The notes: generated from the sequence alone by a model not told the origin. 64,000 bases of DNA from Parvularcula sp. BBD 1991-13 (GCA_001657385.1 LYSZ01000005.1:186001-250000); one strand, 5' to 3'; positions 1 through 10,169 are shown, numbered from the stretch's first letter. Numbers and translations are program-made.

Positions 1-1
1 C

Positions 2-1789
2 GCGTCCCGCCAGCCATGGGAGCGCGATTCCTACGCCTCGACCGCGATCGTGGAGCTTATGGACCGCGCCATCCATGCGGGTCTTGGCCGCCTCACCGCG
101 GGCTTGTCGCCAAGCGCGCTGGCGGCGGCGTATCTCGACTGGGCCGCGCATCTTGCGTTTTCGCCGGGCAAGCAGGCGCAACTTGTCCAGAAGGCGCAAA
201 AGAAAGCGGCGCGTTACGCCAATTACGCGCTGCGCTGCGCGCCGTATGGCGTCTCCAGCGACGGCGACTGCATCGCGCCTCTGCCCCAGGACAAGCGGTT
301 TCGCCATGAAGGCTGGCGCGAATGGCCGTTCAACCTGATGTCGCAGGGCTTCCTGCTGACCCAGCAATGGTGGCACAACGCGACGACGGGGGTTCGCGGC
401 GTCACGCCGCAACATGAGCGCGTCATGGAGTTCGCTGCGCGCCAGATGCTCGATGTGTTGTCGCCGTCGAACGGCGTCTTCACCAATCCGGAAATACTCC
501 GCAAAACGCTGGAGGAAGGCGGCGCCAATCTCATGCGGGGATGGCGGAACTGGCTTGAGGACGTCGAGCGGACGGCCAGCGGCAAACCGCCGGCGGGCGC
601 AGAAGCGTTCCGGGTTGGCGAAACCGTCGCCGTCACGCCGGGGACGGTCGTCTATCGCAATGCGCTGATCGAGCTTATCCAATACGCCCCTGCGACGCAG
701 AACGTCCACGCGGAGCCGGTGCTGATCGTTCCCGCCTGGATCATGAAATACTACATTCTCGATCTGTCTCCGGAAAATTCCCTTGTGAAGTATCTCGTGG
801 AACAGGGGCATACGGTTTTTATGATTTCGTGGAAAAATCCGGGACCGGAGGACCGCGACCTTGGCATGGATGATTACCGCCGTCTCGGCGTGGTGGCCGC
901 GCTTGATGCGGTTTGCGAACTGACTGAGGACGCCCGCGTCCACGGCGTCGGCTACTGTTTGGGCGGCACGCTGCTCGGTCTGACGGCGGCGGCGATGGCG
1001 GGGCTCGGCGACGGCCGTTTCGCGACCCTGTCGTTTTTCGCGGCCCAGTTCGATTTCGAGGAGGCGGGCGAGCTGACCTTGTTCGTCAATGAAAGCCAGG
1101 TGACGTTTCTGGAAGACGTGATGTGGGAGCAGGGCTACCTGGATTCCATGCAGATGGCTGGGGCCTTTCAGCTGTTGCGTTCGAACGACCTTGTCTGGTC
1201 GCGCATGCAGCGTGATTACCTCATGGGCGAGCGCCGGGCGATGTTCGATCTGATGGCGTGGAACGCGGATGCGACTCGAATGCCGTACAGGATGCATTCG
1301 GAATATCTGCGCTGGTTTTTTCTCAATAACGACCTTGCCGAGGGACGGTTTCGGGTCAATGGTCGCCCGGTTGCCATCTCCGATATTCGCGCGCCGATTT
1401 TTTCCGTCGGCGCGACGGGCGACCACGTGGCGCCGTGGCGTTCCGCCTTCAAGATCCACCTGCTCGCCGATACCGCCGTCACCTTCGTCCTGACGAACGG
1501 CGGACATAATGCGGGCATTCTCAGCGAACCCGGTCACGCGGGACGTGAATATCGTGTGCTGACGGTCGATCCGGACGATCTCTACATGGACCCGGAATCA
1601 TGGCTCGGCGAAACCGCCGTCGAGACCGGGTCATGGTGGCCCGTCTGGAGCGACTGGCTCGCACGGCGCTCCGGCGCGGAGCGCGTCGCGCCGCCGGCGC
1701 CGCGCTGGGTCGAGCTTGATGCTTACGGCGGTCCGGTCCAGGGCGCCAAATTGGCGCCGGCGCCAGGGACCTATATACTGACCCCGTAA
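2..1789 (+). CDS. phaC: Poly(3-hydroxyalkanoate) synthase, 5'-truncated by window edge
   Basis: PHA synthases polymerise hydroxyacyl-CoA into storage polyester at the granule surface. The reading frame is open back to the first bases of the window, and the residues before the first possible GTG (position 50) look like normal synthase N-terminus, so the true start lies upstream. Counting from the GTG, the lipase-like box GYCLGG carries the nucleophile Cys303. The other triad members are visible as Asp458 in GDHVAPW and His486 in GGHNAGI. The protein has an N-terminal PhaC_N region followed by an alpha/beta-hydrolase core and is near the usual 580-600 residues of class I enzymes. The next gene begins 43 bp downstream on the same strand. 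The family is certain; substrate chain length cannot be read from the sequence. Confidence 0.93.
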   Translation, partial: ASRQPWERDSYASTAIVELMDRAIHAGLGRLTAGLSPSALAAAYLDWAAHLAFSPGKQAQLVQKAQKKAARYANYALRCAPYGVSSDGDCIAPLPQDKRFRHEGWREWPFNLMSQGFLLTQQWWHNATTGVRGVTPQHERVMEFAARQMLDVLSPSNGVFTNPEILRKTLEEGGANLMRGWRNWLEDVERTASGKPPAGAEAFRVGETVAVTPGTVVYRNALIELIQYAPATQNVHAEPVLIVPAWIMKYYILDLSPENSLVKYLVEQGHTVFMISWKNPGPEDRDLGMDDYRRLGVVAALDAVCELTEDARVHGVGYCLGGTLLGLTAAAMAGLGDGRFATLSFFAAQFDFEEAGELTLFVNESQVTFLEDVMWEQGYLDSMQMAGAFQLLRSNDLVWSRMQRDYLMGERRAMFDLMAWNADATRMPYRMHSEYLRWFFLNNDLAEGRFRVNGRPVAISDIRAPIFSVGATGDHVAPWRSAFKIHLLADTAVTFVLTNGGHNAGILSEPGHAGREYRVLTVDPDDLYMDPESWLGETAVETGSWWPVWSDWLARRSGAERVAPPAPRWVELDAYGGPVQGAKLAPAPGTYILTP

Positions 1790-1832
1790 GCGACGCCCCA
1801 TTCAACCATCGATCCAGCAAGGCGATTGACGC

Positions 1833-4649
1833 ATGGCGGATGACCTCGACACGGCCGCGTCTTCCGGTCACGATCGGAAACCGTCCGCGCCGGCGGACGA
1901 GGCGAAGAGGCGGGGAGAGGCGCGGGAGGCGGCGCCGCACGCCGCGGCGCCCGACGCCGTGGCCGCGGTCCTGTCGAGCGATGCGCGGCAGGGCCTTTCG
2001 CGGACGGAGGCCGAGGCGAGGCGCGCCCAATACGGCCCCAACCAGCTTGAATCCGCCGGCGGCGCCGGCCCGCTTACAATCCTTGTACGGCAGTTCGTCA
2101 ACGCCCTGGTTGTCATCCTCGCGGCCGCCGCCGCGCTTTCCGTCATGATGGGGCATTGGGGCGACGCGGCGACGATCGGAGCGATCCTGGTCTTGAACGC
2201 GGGCCTTGGCTTCGCGCAGGAATGGCGCGCTGAGCGCGCCCTTGAGGCCCTGCAGCGGATGCTGTCGCTTGAATGCACGGTTATTCGCGGCGGCGAGAAA
2301 TTGGTGATTGATGCGAAGGAGCTGACGCCGGGCGATCTCGTAGTGCTGAAGATCGGCGATCGCACGCCCGCCGACCTGCGCCTTGTGGAAACGGTTAATC
2401 TGAAAACCGACGAGTCGGTGCTGACCGGCGAGACCGGTTCCGTCTCCAAGACGGTCGAGGCGGCGCCGGCGGACGCCGCCCTCGCCGAACGCCGGTCCAT
2501 GGCCTTCATGGGCACGACCGTCGTCAACGGTTACGGGCTGGGGCTGGTGACGGCGATCGGCATGGACACGGAATTCGGCCGCATCGCCGAACTGACCGAG
2601 GAAATCGACCGCGAGCCGTCGCCGTTGCAGAAAAAACTCGGCGTTCTCGGACGCCAGCTCGGTTTTGCGGCGATTTTCATTTCCGCACTGATCGCCCTGG
2701 CGGGATTCCTGTCCGGCCGTCCGTTGGGGGAAATGCTGATGACCGGGGTCTCCCTCGCCGTCGCGGTGGTGCCTGAGGGGCTGCCGGCCGTCGTCACGAT
2801 TACGCTTGCGCTGGGCGTGCGCGCCATGGTGCGCCGGCGCGCGCTCTTGCGGCGATTGCAGGCGGCGGAGACGCTTGGCGGCGCGTCGATCATCTGCACG
2901 GACAAGACCGGCACGCTGACTGAGAACGAAATGACGGTGGCGGCGGTCTGGATGCGCCATCGGCAGGCGTCGGTCACGGGCGTCGGCTATGCGCCGGAGG
3001 GCCGGTTCGAGGCTGACGGCGCCGTCATCGATCCGCAGGCGGATCCTGTACTGACGGCTTTGCTGAAAACGGGGCTCTTGTGCAATCACGCCGAGCTTGC
3101 TTTCCGCGACGGCCAGTGGACGAAGCTCGGTGAGGCGACGGAGGCCGCGCTGATCGTCGCCGCCGCCAAGGCGGGGCTTTACAGGGACGGCTCTTGCGAA
3201 GACGGGGGCGGCAAAACTGCAAGCGAGTTTTCGTTCAGTTCCTCGCGCAAGCGCATGACCGTGATTGAGCGCGGCAGCGAGGGCGCGATCGCGCGCGTCA
3301 AGGGCGCGCCGGAAGTCCTGCTGGAACGCGCCGGCGCCATCGAGACGGAGGCCGGGCCGGCGCCGCTGGACGCGGACGACCGGGAGGCGTTCCGCAACGC
3401 CTACACGCAGATGGCCGAAGACGGGCTGCGCACATTGGCGCTGGCCTATCGCCGCCTGCCGGCAAATGCGCCCTTTGATGCGGACGCCGTGGAGCGCGAT
3501 CTTGTCCTGCTTGGCGTCGTCGGCATTATTGATCCGCCCCGGCCGGAAGCGCGCGCGGCGATCGAGGCGGCCGAAGCAGCCGGCGTCAGGACGATCATGA
3601 TCACCGGCGACGCCGCGCCGACCGCGATGGCGATTGCGAAACGGATCGGCATGAACGCCGAAGCCGCGGTCAGCGGCGCCGACCTCGCCGATTTGGACGA
3701 CGAGGCCCTGCGCGCGCTGATTGAAAAGCGCGTTGTCTTCGCGCGCACCGCGCCTGAAGATAAATTACGCATCGTCGATCTGTTGCAGGACGGCGGCGCG
3801 GTCGTTGCGATGACCGGCGACGGGGTCAACGATGCGCCCGCCCTGAAACGGGCCGATATCGGCATCGCCATGGGCGTGCGCGGCACGGATGTCGCCAAGA
3901 CCGCCGCCGACATGGTGCTTACGGATGATAATTACGCGTCCATTGTCAGCGCCGTGGAGGAGGGGCGGCGGCAATATGAGAACATCAAGAAATTCGTCCG
4001 CTACTTGCTCACGTCCAACACAGGAGAGATCGTTGCGATCGTCGCCAACATTCTGGCGGGCGGCCCGCTGATCCTGTTGCCGGTGCAGATCCTGTGGATG
4101 AATCTGGTGACGGACGGGCTGTCGGCGCTGGCGCTGGGCGTGGAGCCCGCCGAGCGCGACGTCATGAAGCGGCCGCCGCGCGACCCGGACGAAAAGCTGC
4201 TTGACCGGGCGGGCCTCGCCCTCGTTGCCGGACTGGGGCTTTACATCGGATTGTCCGCCTATGGATTATATGATTATTATCTCACGTCCGATGATCCCGG
4301 CGCGGCGATGCGGGCGCAGACAATCGCCTTCACCGCAATCATCGTCCTTGAAAAGTTCAACGTGTTCAATTTCAAAACCCTGCGCGAGCCGGTCTGGCGC
4401 AGCGGTCTGTTCGGCAATCCGTGGTTGCTCATCGCCGTCGCCGGCACGGCCGCGCTGCATCTCGCCGCGCTTTACTCGCCGCTTGGGCAAGCCATGCTGC
4501 ACGTGGTTCCGCTTCATGCGGCCGACTGGCTGATCATCCTTGCGCTCGCCGCGCCCCTGGTCTTCGTTGTCGAAGCCGCGAAAACGGTTCTTTGGTTGAA
4601 GGCGAGGGGTGACGGCGCAACGCCAGTCGCCAGGCGGTTGAGGTCATGA
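1833..4649 (+). CDS. P-type cation-transporting ATPase (P2A, Ca2+-ATPase-like)
   Basis: This is a 938-residue P-type ATPase, the usual length for SERCA/PMA1-like bacterial pumps, which export Ca2+ or a related cation across the inner membrane using ATP. Seen in order: N-terminal cation-ATPase domain, actuator motif TGE (Thr198-Glu200), M4 motif PEGLP (Pro314), phosphorylation motif DKTGTLT (Asp357), hinge TGDGVNDAP (from Thr661), and a C-terminal cation-ATPase domain with the motif WMNLVTDG. The PEGLP motif argues for the P2A class rather than heavy-metal P1B pumps, which carry CPC; no CPC or heavy-metal-binding N-domain is present. The first 45 residues are a charged, Ala-rich tail. The ion is inferred, not shown. 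Confidence 0.93.
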   Translation: MADDLDTAASSGHDRKPSAPADEAKRRGEAREAAPHAAAPDAVAAVLSSDARQGLSRTEAEARRAQYGPNQLESAGGAGPLTILVRQFVNALVVILAAAAALSVMMGHWGDAATIGAILVLNAGLGFAQEWRAERALEALQRMLSLECTVIRGGEKLVIDAKELTPGDLVVLKIGDRTPADLRLVETVNLKTDESVLTGETGSVSKTVEAAPADAALAERRSMAFMGTTVVNGYGLGLVTAIGMDTEFGRIAELTEEIDREPSPLQKKLGVLGRQLGFAAIFISALIALAGFLSGRPLGEMLMTGVSLAVAVVPEGLPAVVTITLALGVRAMVRRRALLRRLQAAETLGGASIICTDKTGTLTENEMTVAAVWMRHRQASVTGVGYAPEGRFEADGAVIDPQADPVLTALLKTGLLCNHAELAFRDGQWTKLGEATEAALIVAAAKAGLYRDGSCEDGGGKTASEFSFSSSRKRMTVIERGSEGAIARVKGAPEVLLERAGAIETEAGPAPLDADDREAFRNAYTQMAEDGLRTLALAYRRLPANAPFDADAVERDLVLLGVVGIIDPPRPEARAAIEAAEAAGVRTIMITGDAAPTAMAIAKRIGMNAEAAVSGADLADLDDEALRALIEKRVVFARTAPEDKLRIVDLLQDGGAVVAMTGDGVNDAPALKRADIGIAMGVRGTDVAKTAADMVLTDDNYASIVSAVEEGRRQYENIKKFVRYLLTSNTGEIVAIVANILAGGPLILLPVQILWMNLVTDGLSALALGVEPAERDVMKRPPRDPDEKLLDRAGLALVAGLGLYIGLSAYGLYDYYLTSDDPGAAMRAQTIAFTAIIVLEKFNVFNFKTLREPVWRSGLFGNPWLLIAVAGTAALHLAALYSPLGQAMLHVVPLHAADWLIILALAAPLVFVVEAAKTVLWLKARGDGATPVARRLRS

Positions 4650-4788
4650 TGGTTCGATTGAGGCGAGCCCGAAAGGATCAGGTCCGCATCTCCCGGGACG
4701 TCGTTGCGCCGCGGTCCGTCGGGCGTCTGCCTCGGAGGGCGTTACAAGACCATTCACTGTCTGAGACGATTGACCGCGCGGCAGTAAA

Positions 4789-4864
4789 TGGTGAGCCCTG
4801 ATGGATTCGAACCATCGACCTACTGATTAAAAGTCAGTTGCTCTACCAGCTGAGCTAAGGGCCC
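4789..4864 (-). tRNA. tRNA-Lys (anticodon TTT)
   Basis: Read on the minus strand, a 76-nt cloverleaf with a 7-bp acceptor stem (GGGCCCT with AGGGCTC, one G-U pair), TAGCTC D-arm start, anticodon loop CTTTTAA, and T-arm GGTTCGAATCC. The CCA end is encoded. The anticodon TTT occupies positions 4829-4831. Confidence 0.97.
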
Positions 4865-5033
4865 CACAGTGTCGCGCGTCGCGGATGCGGATGTGCAGGA
4901 TGCGCGCGCCGGTTCCCAAAAACAACGCCGCCCCGGCGAGGTCGAAGCGGCGCATGCGCGTTTCAGGAGCGCGGACCATAATCGCCCCGCCCAGTGCGGT
5001 CAACCGGCTTGGCGATGTCAATCCGTCGCTTTT

Positions 5034-6161
5034 TCAAACCACGCTTTCCCCGGTTTCGGCCTTGAAATCGGCGATGAAGCGGCCGAGCCTGCCCTCGCGG
5101 ACGGCGCCGCGCAGGCTGGCCATAAGGTCCTGATAATACTGGAGATTGTGCCATGTCAGCAACATCGGTCCGAGATATTCCCCGGCGCGGAACAGGTGAT
5201 GCAGATAGGCCTTGGCGTAGTCCCGGCTCGCCGGGCAGGCGCTGTCGGGGTCCAGCGGTTCCGGGTCGTCGGCGTAGCGGGCGTTCTTGATGTTGACCGG
5301 CCCCTGCCGGGTCCAGGCCTGGCCGTGGCGGCCGGAGCGGGTGGGCGCGACACAGTCGAACATGTCGATCCCCCGGGCGACGGCGCCGACGATGTCGGCG
5401 GGCTTGCCGACGCCCATCAGGTAGCGGGGCTTGCCCGCCGGCATGTGGGGACAGGTGAATTCCAGAACGCGAAACATCTCCTCGCGCCCCTCGCCGACCG
5501 CGAGCCCGCCGACCGCGTAGCCGGGAAAGCCGATCTCCATCAGCCGGTCCAGGCTCTCGCGGCGCAGGGCCTCGTAGTTCGCACCCTGAACGATCCCGAA
5601 AAGAGCTTGTCCGGAGGCGGATTTCTCCTCGAAGGCCCGCTTGGAGCGTTCCGCCCAGCGCGCGGAAAGCAGCATGGACGAGCGCGCGTCATCCTCGGCA
5701 ATCGGGATCGCGGGACATTCGTCGAGCTGCATCTGAATGTCCGAGCCGAGCAGACACTGGATCTCGACGGACCGTTCCGGCGTCAGCATGTGCCGGGAGC
5801 CGTCGATATGCGACTGAAAGGCGACGCCGTCTTCCGTCAGCTTGCGAAGCTTGGACAGCGACATCACCTGGAAGCCGCCGGAATCGGTCAGGATCGGCCG
5901 CGGCCAGTTCATGAAGGCGTGCAGTCCGCCAAGCGCCGCCACGCGCTCGGCCGTCGGCCGCAGCATAAGGTGATAGGTGTTGCCGAGGACGATGTCTGCG
6001 CCGGTCTCGCGCACATGGCTCATGAGCATGGCCTTCACCGTGCCGGCCGTGCCGACCGGCATGAAGGCGGGGGTGCGGATGTCTCCCCGCGGCGTCGAGA
6101 CCAGGCCGGTGCGCGCCGCACCGTCGCTCGCCTCCAGCGCGAAGGAAAAACCCGCCGTCAT
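5034..6161 (-). CDS. tgt: Queuine/preQ1 tRNA-ribosyltransferase with two zinc-ligand substitutions
   Basis: Tgt swaps the anticodon wobble guanine of GUN tRNAs for preQ1, the committed step of queuosine insertion. The 375-residue protein has the catalytic LTDSGGFQ motif (Asp93), the GG(L)AVGEG substrate pocket (from Gly218), and the nucleophile motif DMFDC (266-270). In the zinc site, which normally reads CxCxxC plus a distal His, only Cys309 and His338 (TWHNLQYY) are kept; the first and third cysteines are Ser307 and Ser312, both encoded AGC. The ATG overlaps the queA stop by four bases, so the two are translationally coupled. The substitution could be a lineage trait, or zinc could be bound differently. 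Confidence 0.95.
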   Translation of the reverse strand: MTAGFSFALEASDGAARTGLVSTPRGDIRTPAFMPVGTAGTVKAMLMSHVRETGADIVLGNTYHLMLRPTAERVAALGGLHAFMNWPRPILTDSGGFQVMSLSKLRKLTEDGVAFQSHIDGSRHMLTPERSVEIQCLLGSDIQMQLDECPAIPIAEDDARSSMLLSARWAERSKRAFEEKSASGQALFGIVQGANYEALRRESLDRLMEIGFPGYAVGGLAVGEGREEMFRVLEFTCPHMPAGKPRYLMGVGKPADIVGAVARGIDMFDCVAPTRSGRHGQAWTRQGPVNIKNARYADDPEPLDPDSACPASRDYAKAYLHHLFRAGEYLGPMLLTWHNLQYYQDLMASLRGAVREGRLGRFIADFKAETGESVV

Positions 6162-7264
6162 CGCCCGCCGCCTTCGCGCTTTCGCTCCAGCAGGCAGGCG
6201 TCGCCATAGGAGTAGAACCGGTATTCGTTCTCGACGGCGTGAGCGTAGGCGGCTTTCATTTCATCCGTACCCGAAAAGGCGCAGACCAGCATGAACAGGG
6301 TCGATCGCGGCAGGTGAAAATTCGTCATCAGCAGGTCGACCGCGCGAAAGCGGTAGCCGGGGGTGATGAAGATATCGGTTTCCTTGCAGAAAGGGCGGAT
6401 GATCCCGTCTTCGCCGGCGGCGCTCTCAAGGAGCCGCATGGAAGTGGTCCCGATGCTGAGGATGCGCCCGCCTTTCGCCCGCGCCGCGTTAAGGGCGTCG
6501 GCCTGTTCCGCGGTGACCTCGCCCCATTCGGCGTGCATTTTGTGGTCCCGGGTTTCTTCCGCCGTCACCGGCAGAAACGTGCCCGCCCCCACATGCAGGG
6601 TGACGGCGATGCGCGCGACGCCGGCGGCCTCGACGGCCGATAACAACCGCTCGGTGAAGTGCAGGCCGGCGGTTGGCGCGGCGACGGAGCCGTCTTTGTC
6701 GGCGTAGACGGTCTGGTAACGCGCGCGGTCCGCGTCGCAAACGGCGCGTTTGCGCGCTATGTACGGGGGCAGGGGCGTTGCTCCGGCGCGGGCGAGCGCG
6801 GCGTCGAAGGCCGCGCCGGCGCGGTTGAAGACCAGCGTCGCCTCGGCCTCGTCGCGGTCTTCCACGACGGCGCTGAGCCCGGCGCCGAAGTCGATGGCGT
6901 CGCCGGCTTTCAGCCGCTTGGCCGGACGCATGAAAGCGCGCCAGCGCGCGCCGCCGCCCCTGTCCTCCCGTCGGTCGTCGAGACGCTTGTGCAGGGTCGC
7001 TTCGACCGCGACCGGGCCGCCGCCGCCGGTCTCGCGCGCGGGCCGGGTTCCGGCGAGTTGCGCCGGGATGACGCGGGTGTCGTTCACCACCATGACGTCG
7101 CCGGGCCGCAGCAGCCCGGGCAGGTCCCGCACCATGCGGTCGTGAAGGCCGGCGTCGCCGCCGTTCCGCGTCACATGAAGGAGCCGCGCCGCGTCGCGCG
7201 GCGTGACGGGCTCCAGGGCGATCCGCTCTTGCGGCAGGTCGAAATCGAAATGGTCCACGCGCAT
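6158..7264 (-). CDS. queA: S-adenosylmethionine:tRNA ribosyltransferase-isomerase
   Basis: QueA transfers and isomerises the ribosyl group of SAM onto preQ1-tRNA to make epoxyqueuosine. The ATG at 7264 is preferred because the protein then begins [11 protein letters not shown], the conserved family start; an ATG six codons upstream is possible. The family blocks for the substrate and SAM sites are present, for example AGLHFTE and [16 protein letters not shown]. Length (368 residues) is slightly above the usual 340-350 because of an insert rich in Arg and Gly around residues 78-105. It is the first gene of a two-gene unit with tgt, overlapping by four bases. Confidence 0.95.
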   Translation of the reverse strand: MRVDHFDFDLPQERIALEPVTPRDAARLLHVTRNGGDAGLHDRMVRDLPGLLRPGDVMVVNDTRVIPAQLAGTRPARETGGGGPVAVEATLHKRLDDRREDRGGGARWRAFMRPAKRLKAGDAIDFGAGLSAVVEDRDEAEATLVFNRAGAAFDAALARAGATPLPPYIARKRAVCDADRARYQTVYADKDGSVAAPTAGLHFTERLLSAVEAAGVARIAVTLHVGAGTFLPVTAEETRDHKMHAEWGEVTAEQADALNAARAKGGRILSIGTTSMRLLESAAGEDGIIRPFCKETDIFITPGYRFRAVDLLMTNFHLPRSTLFMLVCAFSGTDEMKAAYAHAVENEYRFYSYGDACLLERKREGGGR

Positions 7265-7370
7265 AGGCGCGGGGTAAAGCACAAAGCCGCCTTTGTGAAG
7301 CGCCGGGCGCTGTTGCCGTTGCGCGTTGGGGCTGCGGGTTTTCCTGTCAGCCTTCCCCAGCCTCCGCCCG

Positions 7371-7853
7371 TCAGCCGCCTACCGCCTTATAGATCTGGGT
7401 GCGGAGTTCCGCCGGCGGCGTCTTGCCCGGATCGTCCACGTAGATCTCCCAGACCGGCATGGCGTCCGGCATGCCTTGCGCCTTCATATGGTCCCACATG
7501 GCCTTGTGCGTCTCGTTCAGGGTGTCATAGGGGCCGATATGGGTCGTGGTGAGGGCGTCGCCCGCAGGGATGACGCCTGCCTTGATTTCTCCTTCGCCCG
7601 CTTGCGCAGCGGACCGGGCGTCGTCGGCGCCGACAAGGACGCCGGCGCGGAACCTCATTGTCCCGCCGGCGGGCATTTCCATGTAAACGGCCATCGGCAT
7701 GGCGAGGGGCCTGATCCCTTTTTCTTCCACATAGCCGAAGACCGCGCCGAAGCCGGAGGCCATCGCGTCCGCGATCTCGGTCCCCGCGAATGAAGCCTCG
7801 CGGTCGACATAAAGGTAGTGCTGCTCGGGCAGCGTTTTGCGCTCGAATGTCAT
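7371..7853 (-). CDS. GyrI-like small-molecule-binding domain protein
   Basis: A 160-residue protein with the GyrI/AraC effector-binding fold: the N-terminal strand pattern [16 protein letters not shown], a central PMAVYMEMP segment, and the C-terminal block [19 protein letters not shown] followed by a WEIYVDDP strand. These domains bind hydrophobic or cationic small molecules, and stand-alone versions can act as hydrolases or gyrase-inhibitor-like proteins. The start at 7853 is chosen because GGGGAGGAG sits eight bases before it; an in-frame ATG 24 codons upstream lacks such a site. It lies about 105 bp upstream of queA on the same strand, with no evident functional link. The ligand is unknown. 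Confidence 0.8.
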   Translation of the reverse strand: MTFERKTLPEQHYLYVDREASFAGTEIADAMASGFGAVFGYVEEKGIRPLAMPMAVYMEMPAGGTMRFRAGVLVGADDARSAAQAGEGEIKAGVIPAGDALTTTHIGPYDTLNETHKAMWDHMKAQGMPDAMPVWEIYVDDPGKTPPAELRTQIYKAVGG

Positions 7854-7952
7854 GTGACGGCTCCTCCCCTTGACGGTCGGGGCCAGTCTATACCGGTTTT
7901 GAGCGAAAGGGGACCGCCTTTTCATCGCAAGGCCCGGCGGGCGCGGGGCGCT

Positions 7953-8792
7953 TTAGATCTCGATGATCCTCGCCCCTTGTCCGCGCAGGAACGCTTCGCT
8001 GCGTTCAAACACCTCTTCGTGTTTGTAGAAGGGCACGCGCGGATACATGTGATGAATGATGTGATAGTTCTGGAACAGGTGCAGCCAGTTCAGCACAGGC
8101 CGGCGCCAGCCCTTGCGGGCGCGAAAGGTCCGCGTGCCGCCGAACAGGCTGCGGTCGTCATGGGGGTGGTGCACGATCCAGTCAAAGCACACGCCCAGAA
8201 TGGCGACGCTGACGATATAGGACAGGACCCATGAGAACAGCGCGACCTGCCAGTGGCCGGCCGCGATCAGGAGCGCCAGCGCGAGGACCGGCGGCGTCCA
8301 CTCCAGATAGGCGCGGCGAAAGAACCGCCTTGCTCCCGGCTCCCCGGCGCGTCTGCGGACCATGAAAGCGATATAGTGGCCGATCAGCGACATCCCGCGC
8401 CCGGCGACCCGCCAGACCGTGTTCCCGGACATCCAGGCGTCGGGGTCGAGATCGGGATCGTTCGTATGCGCATGGTGCGTCAGGTGGATATAGGCGTGCA
8501 CGACGTAGGGATAGAAGAAGATGGCGCCGAGCGCGGTCCCCAGCACCGGATTGAGCCAGGCGCAGCCCTCCCGGTTTCCATGCAGGTTGCCGTGGACCGT
8601 CTCGTGAAAGCCCGTATAGGCGACGAAGAAACAGGGGATGTTGAGAAGGCCCGCCGCCCAGGCCGGCAGGATGCCGGCGACCGCCGCGCCGGTGACGGCG
8701 AGGAAACCGGCCAGCGACAGAACCGACAAGGCGATGGTCGGCCATGCGATCCCGCCGATTGCACTCCTGGCGCAGTCGCGAAAAGAGCGCAT
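7953..8792 (-). CDS. Membrane di-iron fatty-acid desaturase / carotenoid hydroxylase family
   Basis: An integral membrane oxygenase of about 279 residues. Histidine boxes are seen at HETVHGNLH (from His63), HLTHHAH (103-109) followed by TNDPDLDPD, VHHPHDD (from His208) and HIIHH (244-248). This set is shared by fatty-acid desaturases and the CrtR-type beta-carotene hydroxylases, so lipid or carotenoid hydroxylation/desaturation is inferred, not assigned. Hydrophobic helices lie near residues 15-60, 85-100 and 165-205. The frame stays open upstream to a GTG at 9032, adding 80 Pro/Ala-rich residues. A likely promoter at 9038-9066 ends so close to that GTG that the ATG at 8792, just before the first helix, is preferred. 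The start is the least certain part of this call. Confidence 0.82.
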   Translation of the reverse strand: MRSFRDCARSAIGGIAWPTIALSVLSLAGFLAVTGAAVAGILPAWAAGLLNIPCFFVAYTGFHETVHGNLHGNREGCAWLNPVLGTALGAIFFYPYVVHAYIHLTHHAHTNDPDLDPDAWMSGNTVWRVAGRGMSLIGHYIAFMVRRRAGEPGARRFFRRAYLEWTPPVLALALLIAAGHWQVALFSWVLSYIVSVAILGVCFDWIVHHPHDDRSLFGGTRTFRARKGWRRPVLNWLHLFQNYHIIHHMYPRVPFYKHEEVFERSEAFLRGQGARIIEI

Positions 8793-9315
8793 ATCCGTGA
8801 CCGCCGGCGGGCCGCCGCCCGGTATCGCGCCTGATGCGGCTTCCGGTGTGGGGATTGGGCTGGCGTCTGGCGCGCGCGCCGGTTCCCCCCTCGTTACCGT
8901 CGCCGTCGCCGCATAGGCCCGTCGCCTGAGGGCTTTCTCCCCTTGCTCGCGCACGGGGGGCGGGCAAGCCCTGCTCGGTGCGGCGGCGTTTTCAGACACG
9001 GCGGCAGTCTTTCTCAGGCGTTGAAAATTCACTTTACGATTTAGTGACGAAGAAACAATGTGTCAAAGAAGCTCCCGTTTTTGGAGAAATGTATGTTCAA
9101 ATAAAACTTTGACGCGGTCTTTCGCGCAGCAGCGCAGCCGGGCGGCCCGGCCTGGTTCGTAAAGCCCGGGGCGTTCAATACGGTTCGTTCAGCCCAACTG
9201 CGTGAAGCCGCGATTGCGTTCGTCGCCGATAATGTGAGCCTGGCGGTCCGGCTTGGACTGCGCCGCCGCGGGCCCCGCAGCAGGTCCCGGCGGCAGATTT
9301 TGGCGGCGGGACAGC
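8793..9315. other. Gene-poor stretch between desaturase and cysE
   Basis: This holds the open but low-complexity upstream extension of the desaturase frame (to 9032), an AT-rich promoter-like segment (9038-9110), and about 200 GC-rich bases after the cysE stop. On the minus strand a frame without a start codon runs to a stop near 9198 and ends HIIGDERNRGFTQLG; it has no ATG or ribosome-binding site, so no gene is called. Confidence 0.5.
9038..9066 (-). promoter_or_regulatory. Candidate sigma70-type promoter for the desaturase
   Basis: On the minus strand there is a perfect -35 box TTGACA (complement of 9061-9066), a 17-nt spacer and a weak -10 box TAAATC (complement of 9038-9043). Transcription would start near 9031, giving about 240 nt of leader to the ATG at 8792, or essentially none to the GTG at 9032. 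Confidence 0.45.
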
Positions 9316-10152
9316 CTAGATCGAATAGGTCTCGTAGTTGAAGCCCTGATCCATGCTTTCGGAGGGCGTCGCTTCCTTGCAGGCCCCGACGGGTTTCGCT
9401 GGAACCCCCGCGACCGTGCAGTGGGCGGGCACGTCCGCCAGCACTACGCTGCCGGCGGCGACCTTGGCGTTTTCGCCGACTTCGATGTTGCCAAGCACCT
9501 TGGCGCCGACGCTCACCAGGGCGCCCCGGCGGATCTTCGGATGGCGGTCGCCGCTCTCCTTGCCAGTGCCGCCGAGCGTGACGTTCTGCAGGATCGACAC
9601 GTCGTCCTCGATCACTGCCGTTTCGCCGATGACGATGCCGGTGGCGTGGTCCATGAACACGCCCTTGCCGATTTTCGTCGCCGGATGAATGTCCACGGCG
9701 AACAACTCTGAAATCCGGCTCTGCAGATAGAGGGCGAGCGCCGAGCGGTCCTGACGCCACAGCCAGTTGGAAACCCGCTGCGCCTGGAGCGCGAGATACC
9801 CTTTGAAGTACAAAAAGGGCTGCATGAAATCCTGACAGGCCGGATCGCGGGTGTACACGGCGCGAATGTCGTGCAGCGCGGCTTCGACCATGGAATCTTC
9901 TTCCGCATACGCCTCATCGCAGACTTCGCGCCATTGCATGGCGTTCATCTCCGCATCCGACATTTTCTGCGCCAGCCGGTAGGACAGCGCCACCTTGTAG
10001 CTCTCGTGGTTGAGAATGGTCGCGTGCAGGAAGCTCGCCAGCGCCGGTTCCTGCGCGGCGGCGGTGGCGGCCTCGACCCGCATGCGCGGCCAGGTCTGGT
10101 CGGTCGAAAGATCGACGACGTTGGAGGGGTCTGCGGGCTGCGAATGGCTCAT
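9316..10152 (-). CDS. cysE: Serine O-acetyltransferase
   Basis: CysE acetylates L-serine with acetyl-CoA, the entry step of cysteine synthesis. The 278-residue protein has the N-terminal helical serine-acetyltransferase domain (about residues 20-150) and then the left-handed beta-helix of hexapeptide repeats, with the active-site stretch FMDHATGIVIGETA and the hairpin TLGGTGKESGDRHPKI. The C-terminal tail ends YETYSI, and a C-terminal Ile is the residue that docks CysK in the cysteine synthase complex. It starts 17 bp after the NUDIX gene and is the last member of the queF-cyclophilin-NUDIX-cysE run. Confidence 0.96.
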   Translation of the reverse strand: MSHSQPADPSNVVDLSTDQTWPRMRVEAATAAAQEPALASFLHATILNHESYKVALSYRLAQKMSDAEMNAMQWREVCDEAYAEEDSMVEAALHDIRAVYTRDPACQDFMQPFLYFKGYLALQAQRVSNWLWRQDRSALALYLQSRISELFAVDIHPATKIGKGVFMDHATGIVIGETAVIEDDVSILQNVTLGGTGKESGDRHPKIRRGALVSVGAKVLGNIEVGENAKVAAGSVVLADVPAHCTVAGVPAKPVGACKEATPSESMDQGFNYETYSI

Positions 10153-10169
10153 GAGGCTTTATCCCTTAT

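Noticed and set aside
1521-3089. Long open frame on the minus strand opposite phaC and the ATPase
   Set aside because: Arg/His-rich composition, spans two real genes and the gap between them; an artefact of GC-rich codon use.
4827-5021. 64-codon minus-strand frame running into tRNA-Lys
   Set aside because: It uses tRNA sequence as its C-terminus and lacks a ribosome-binding site.
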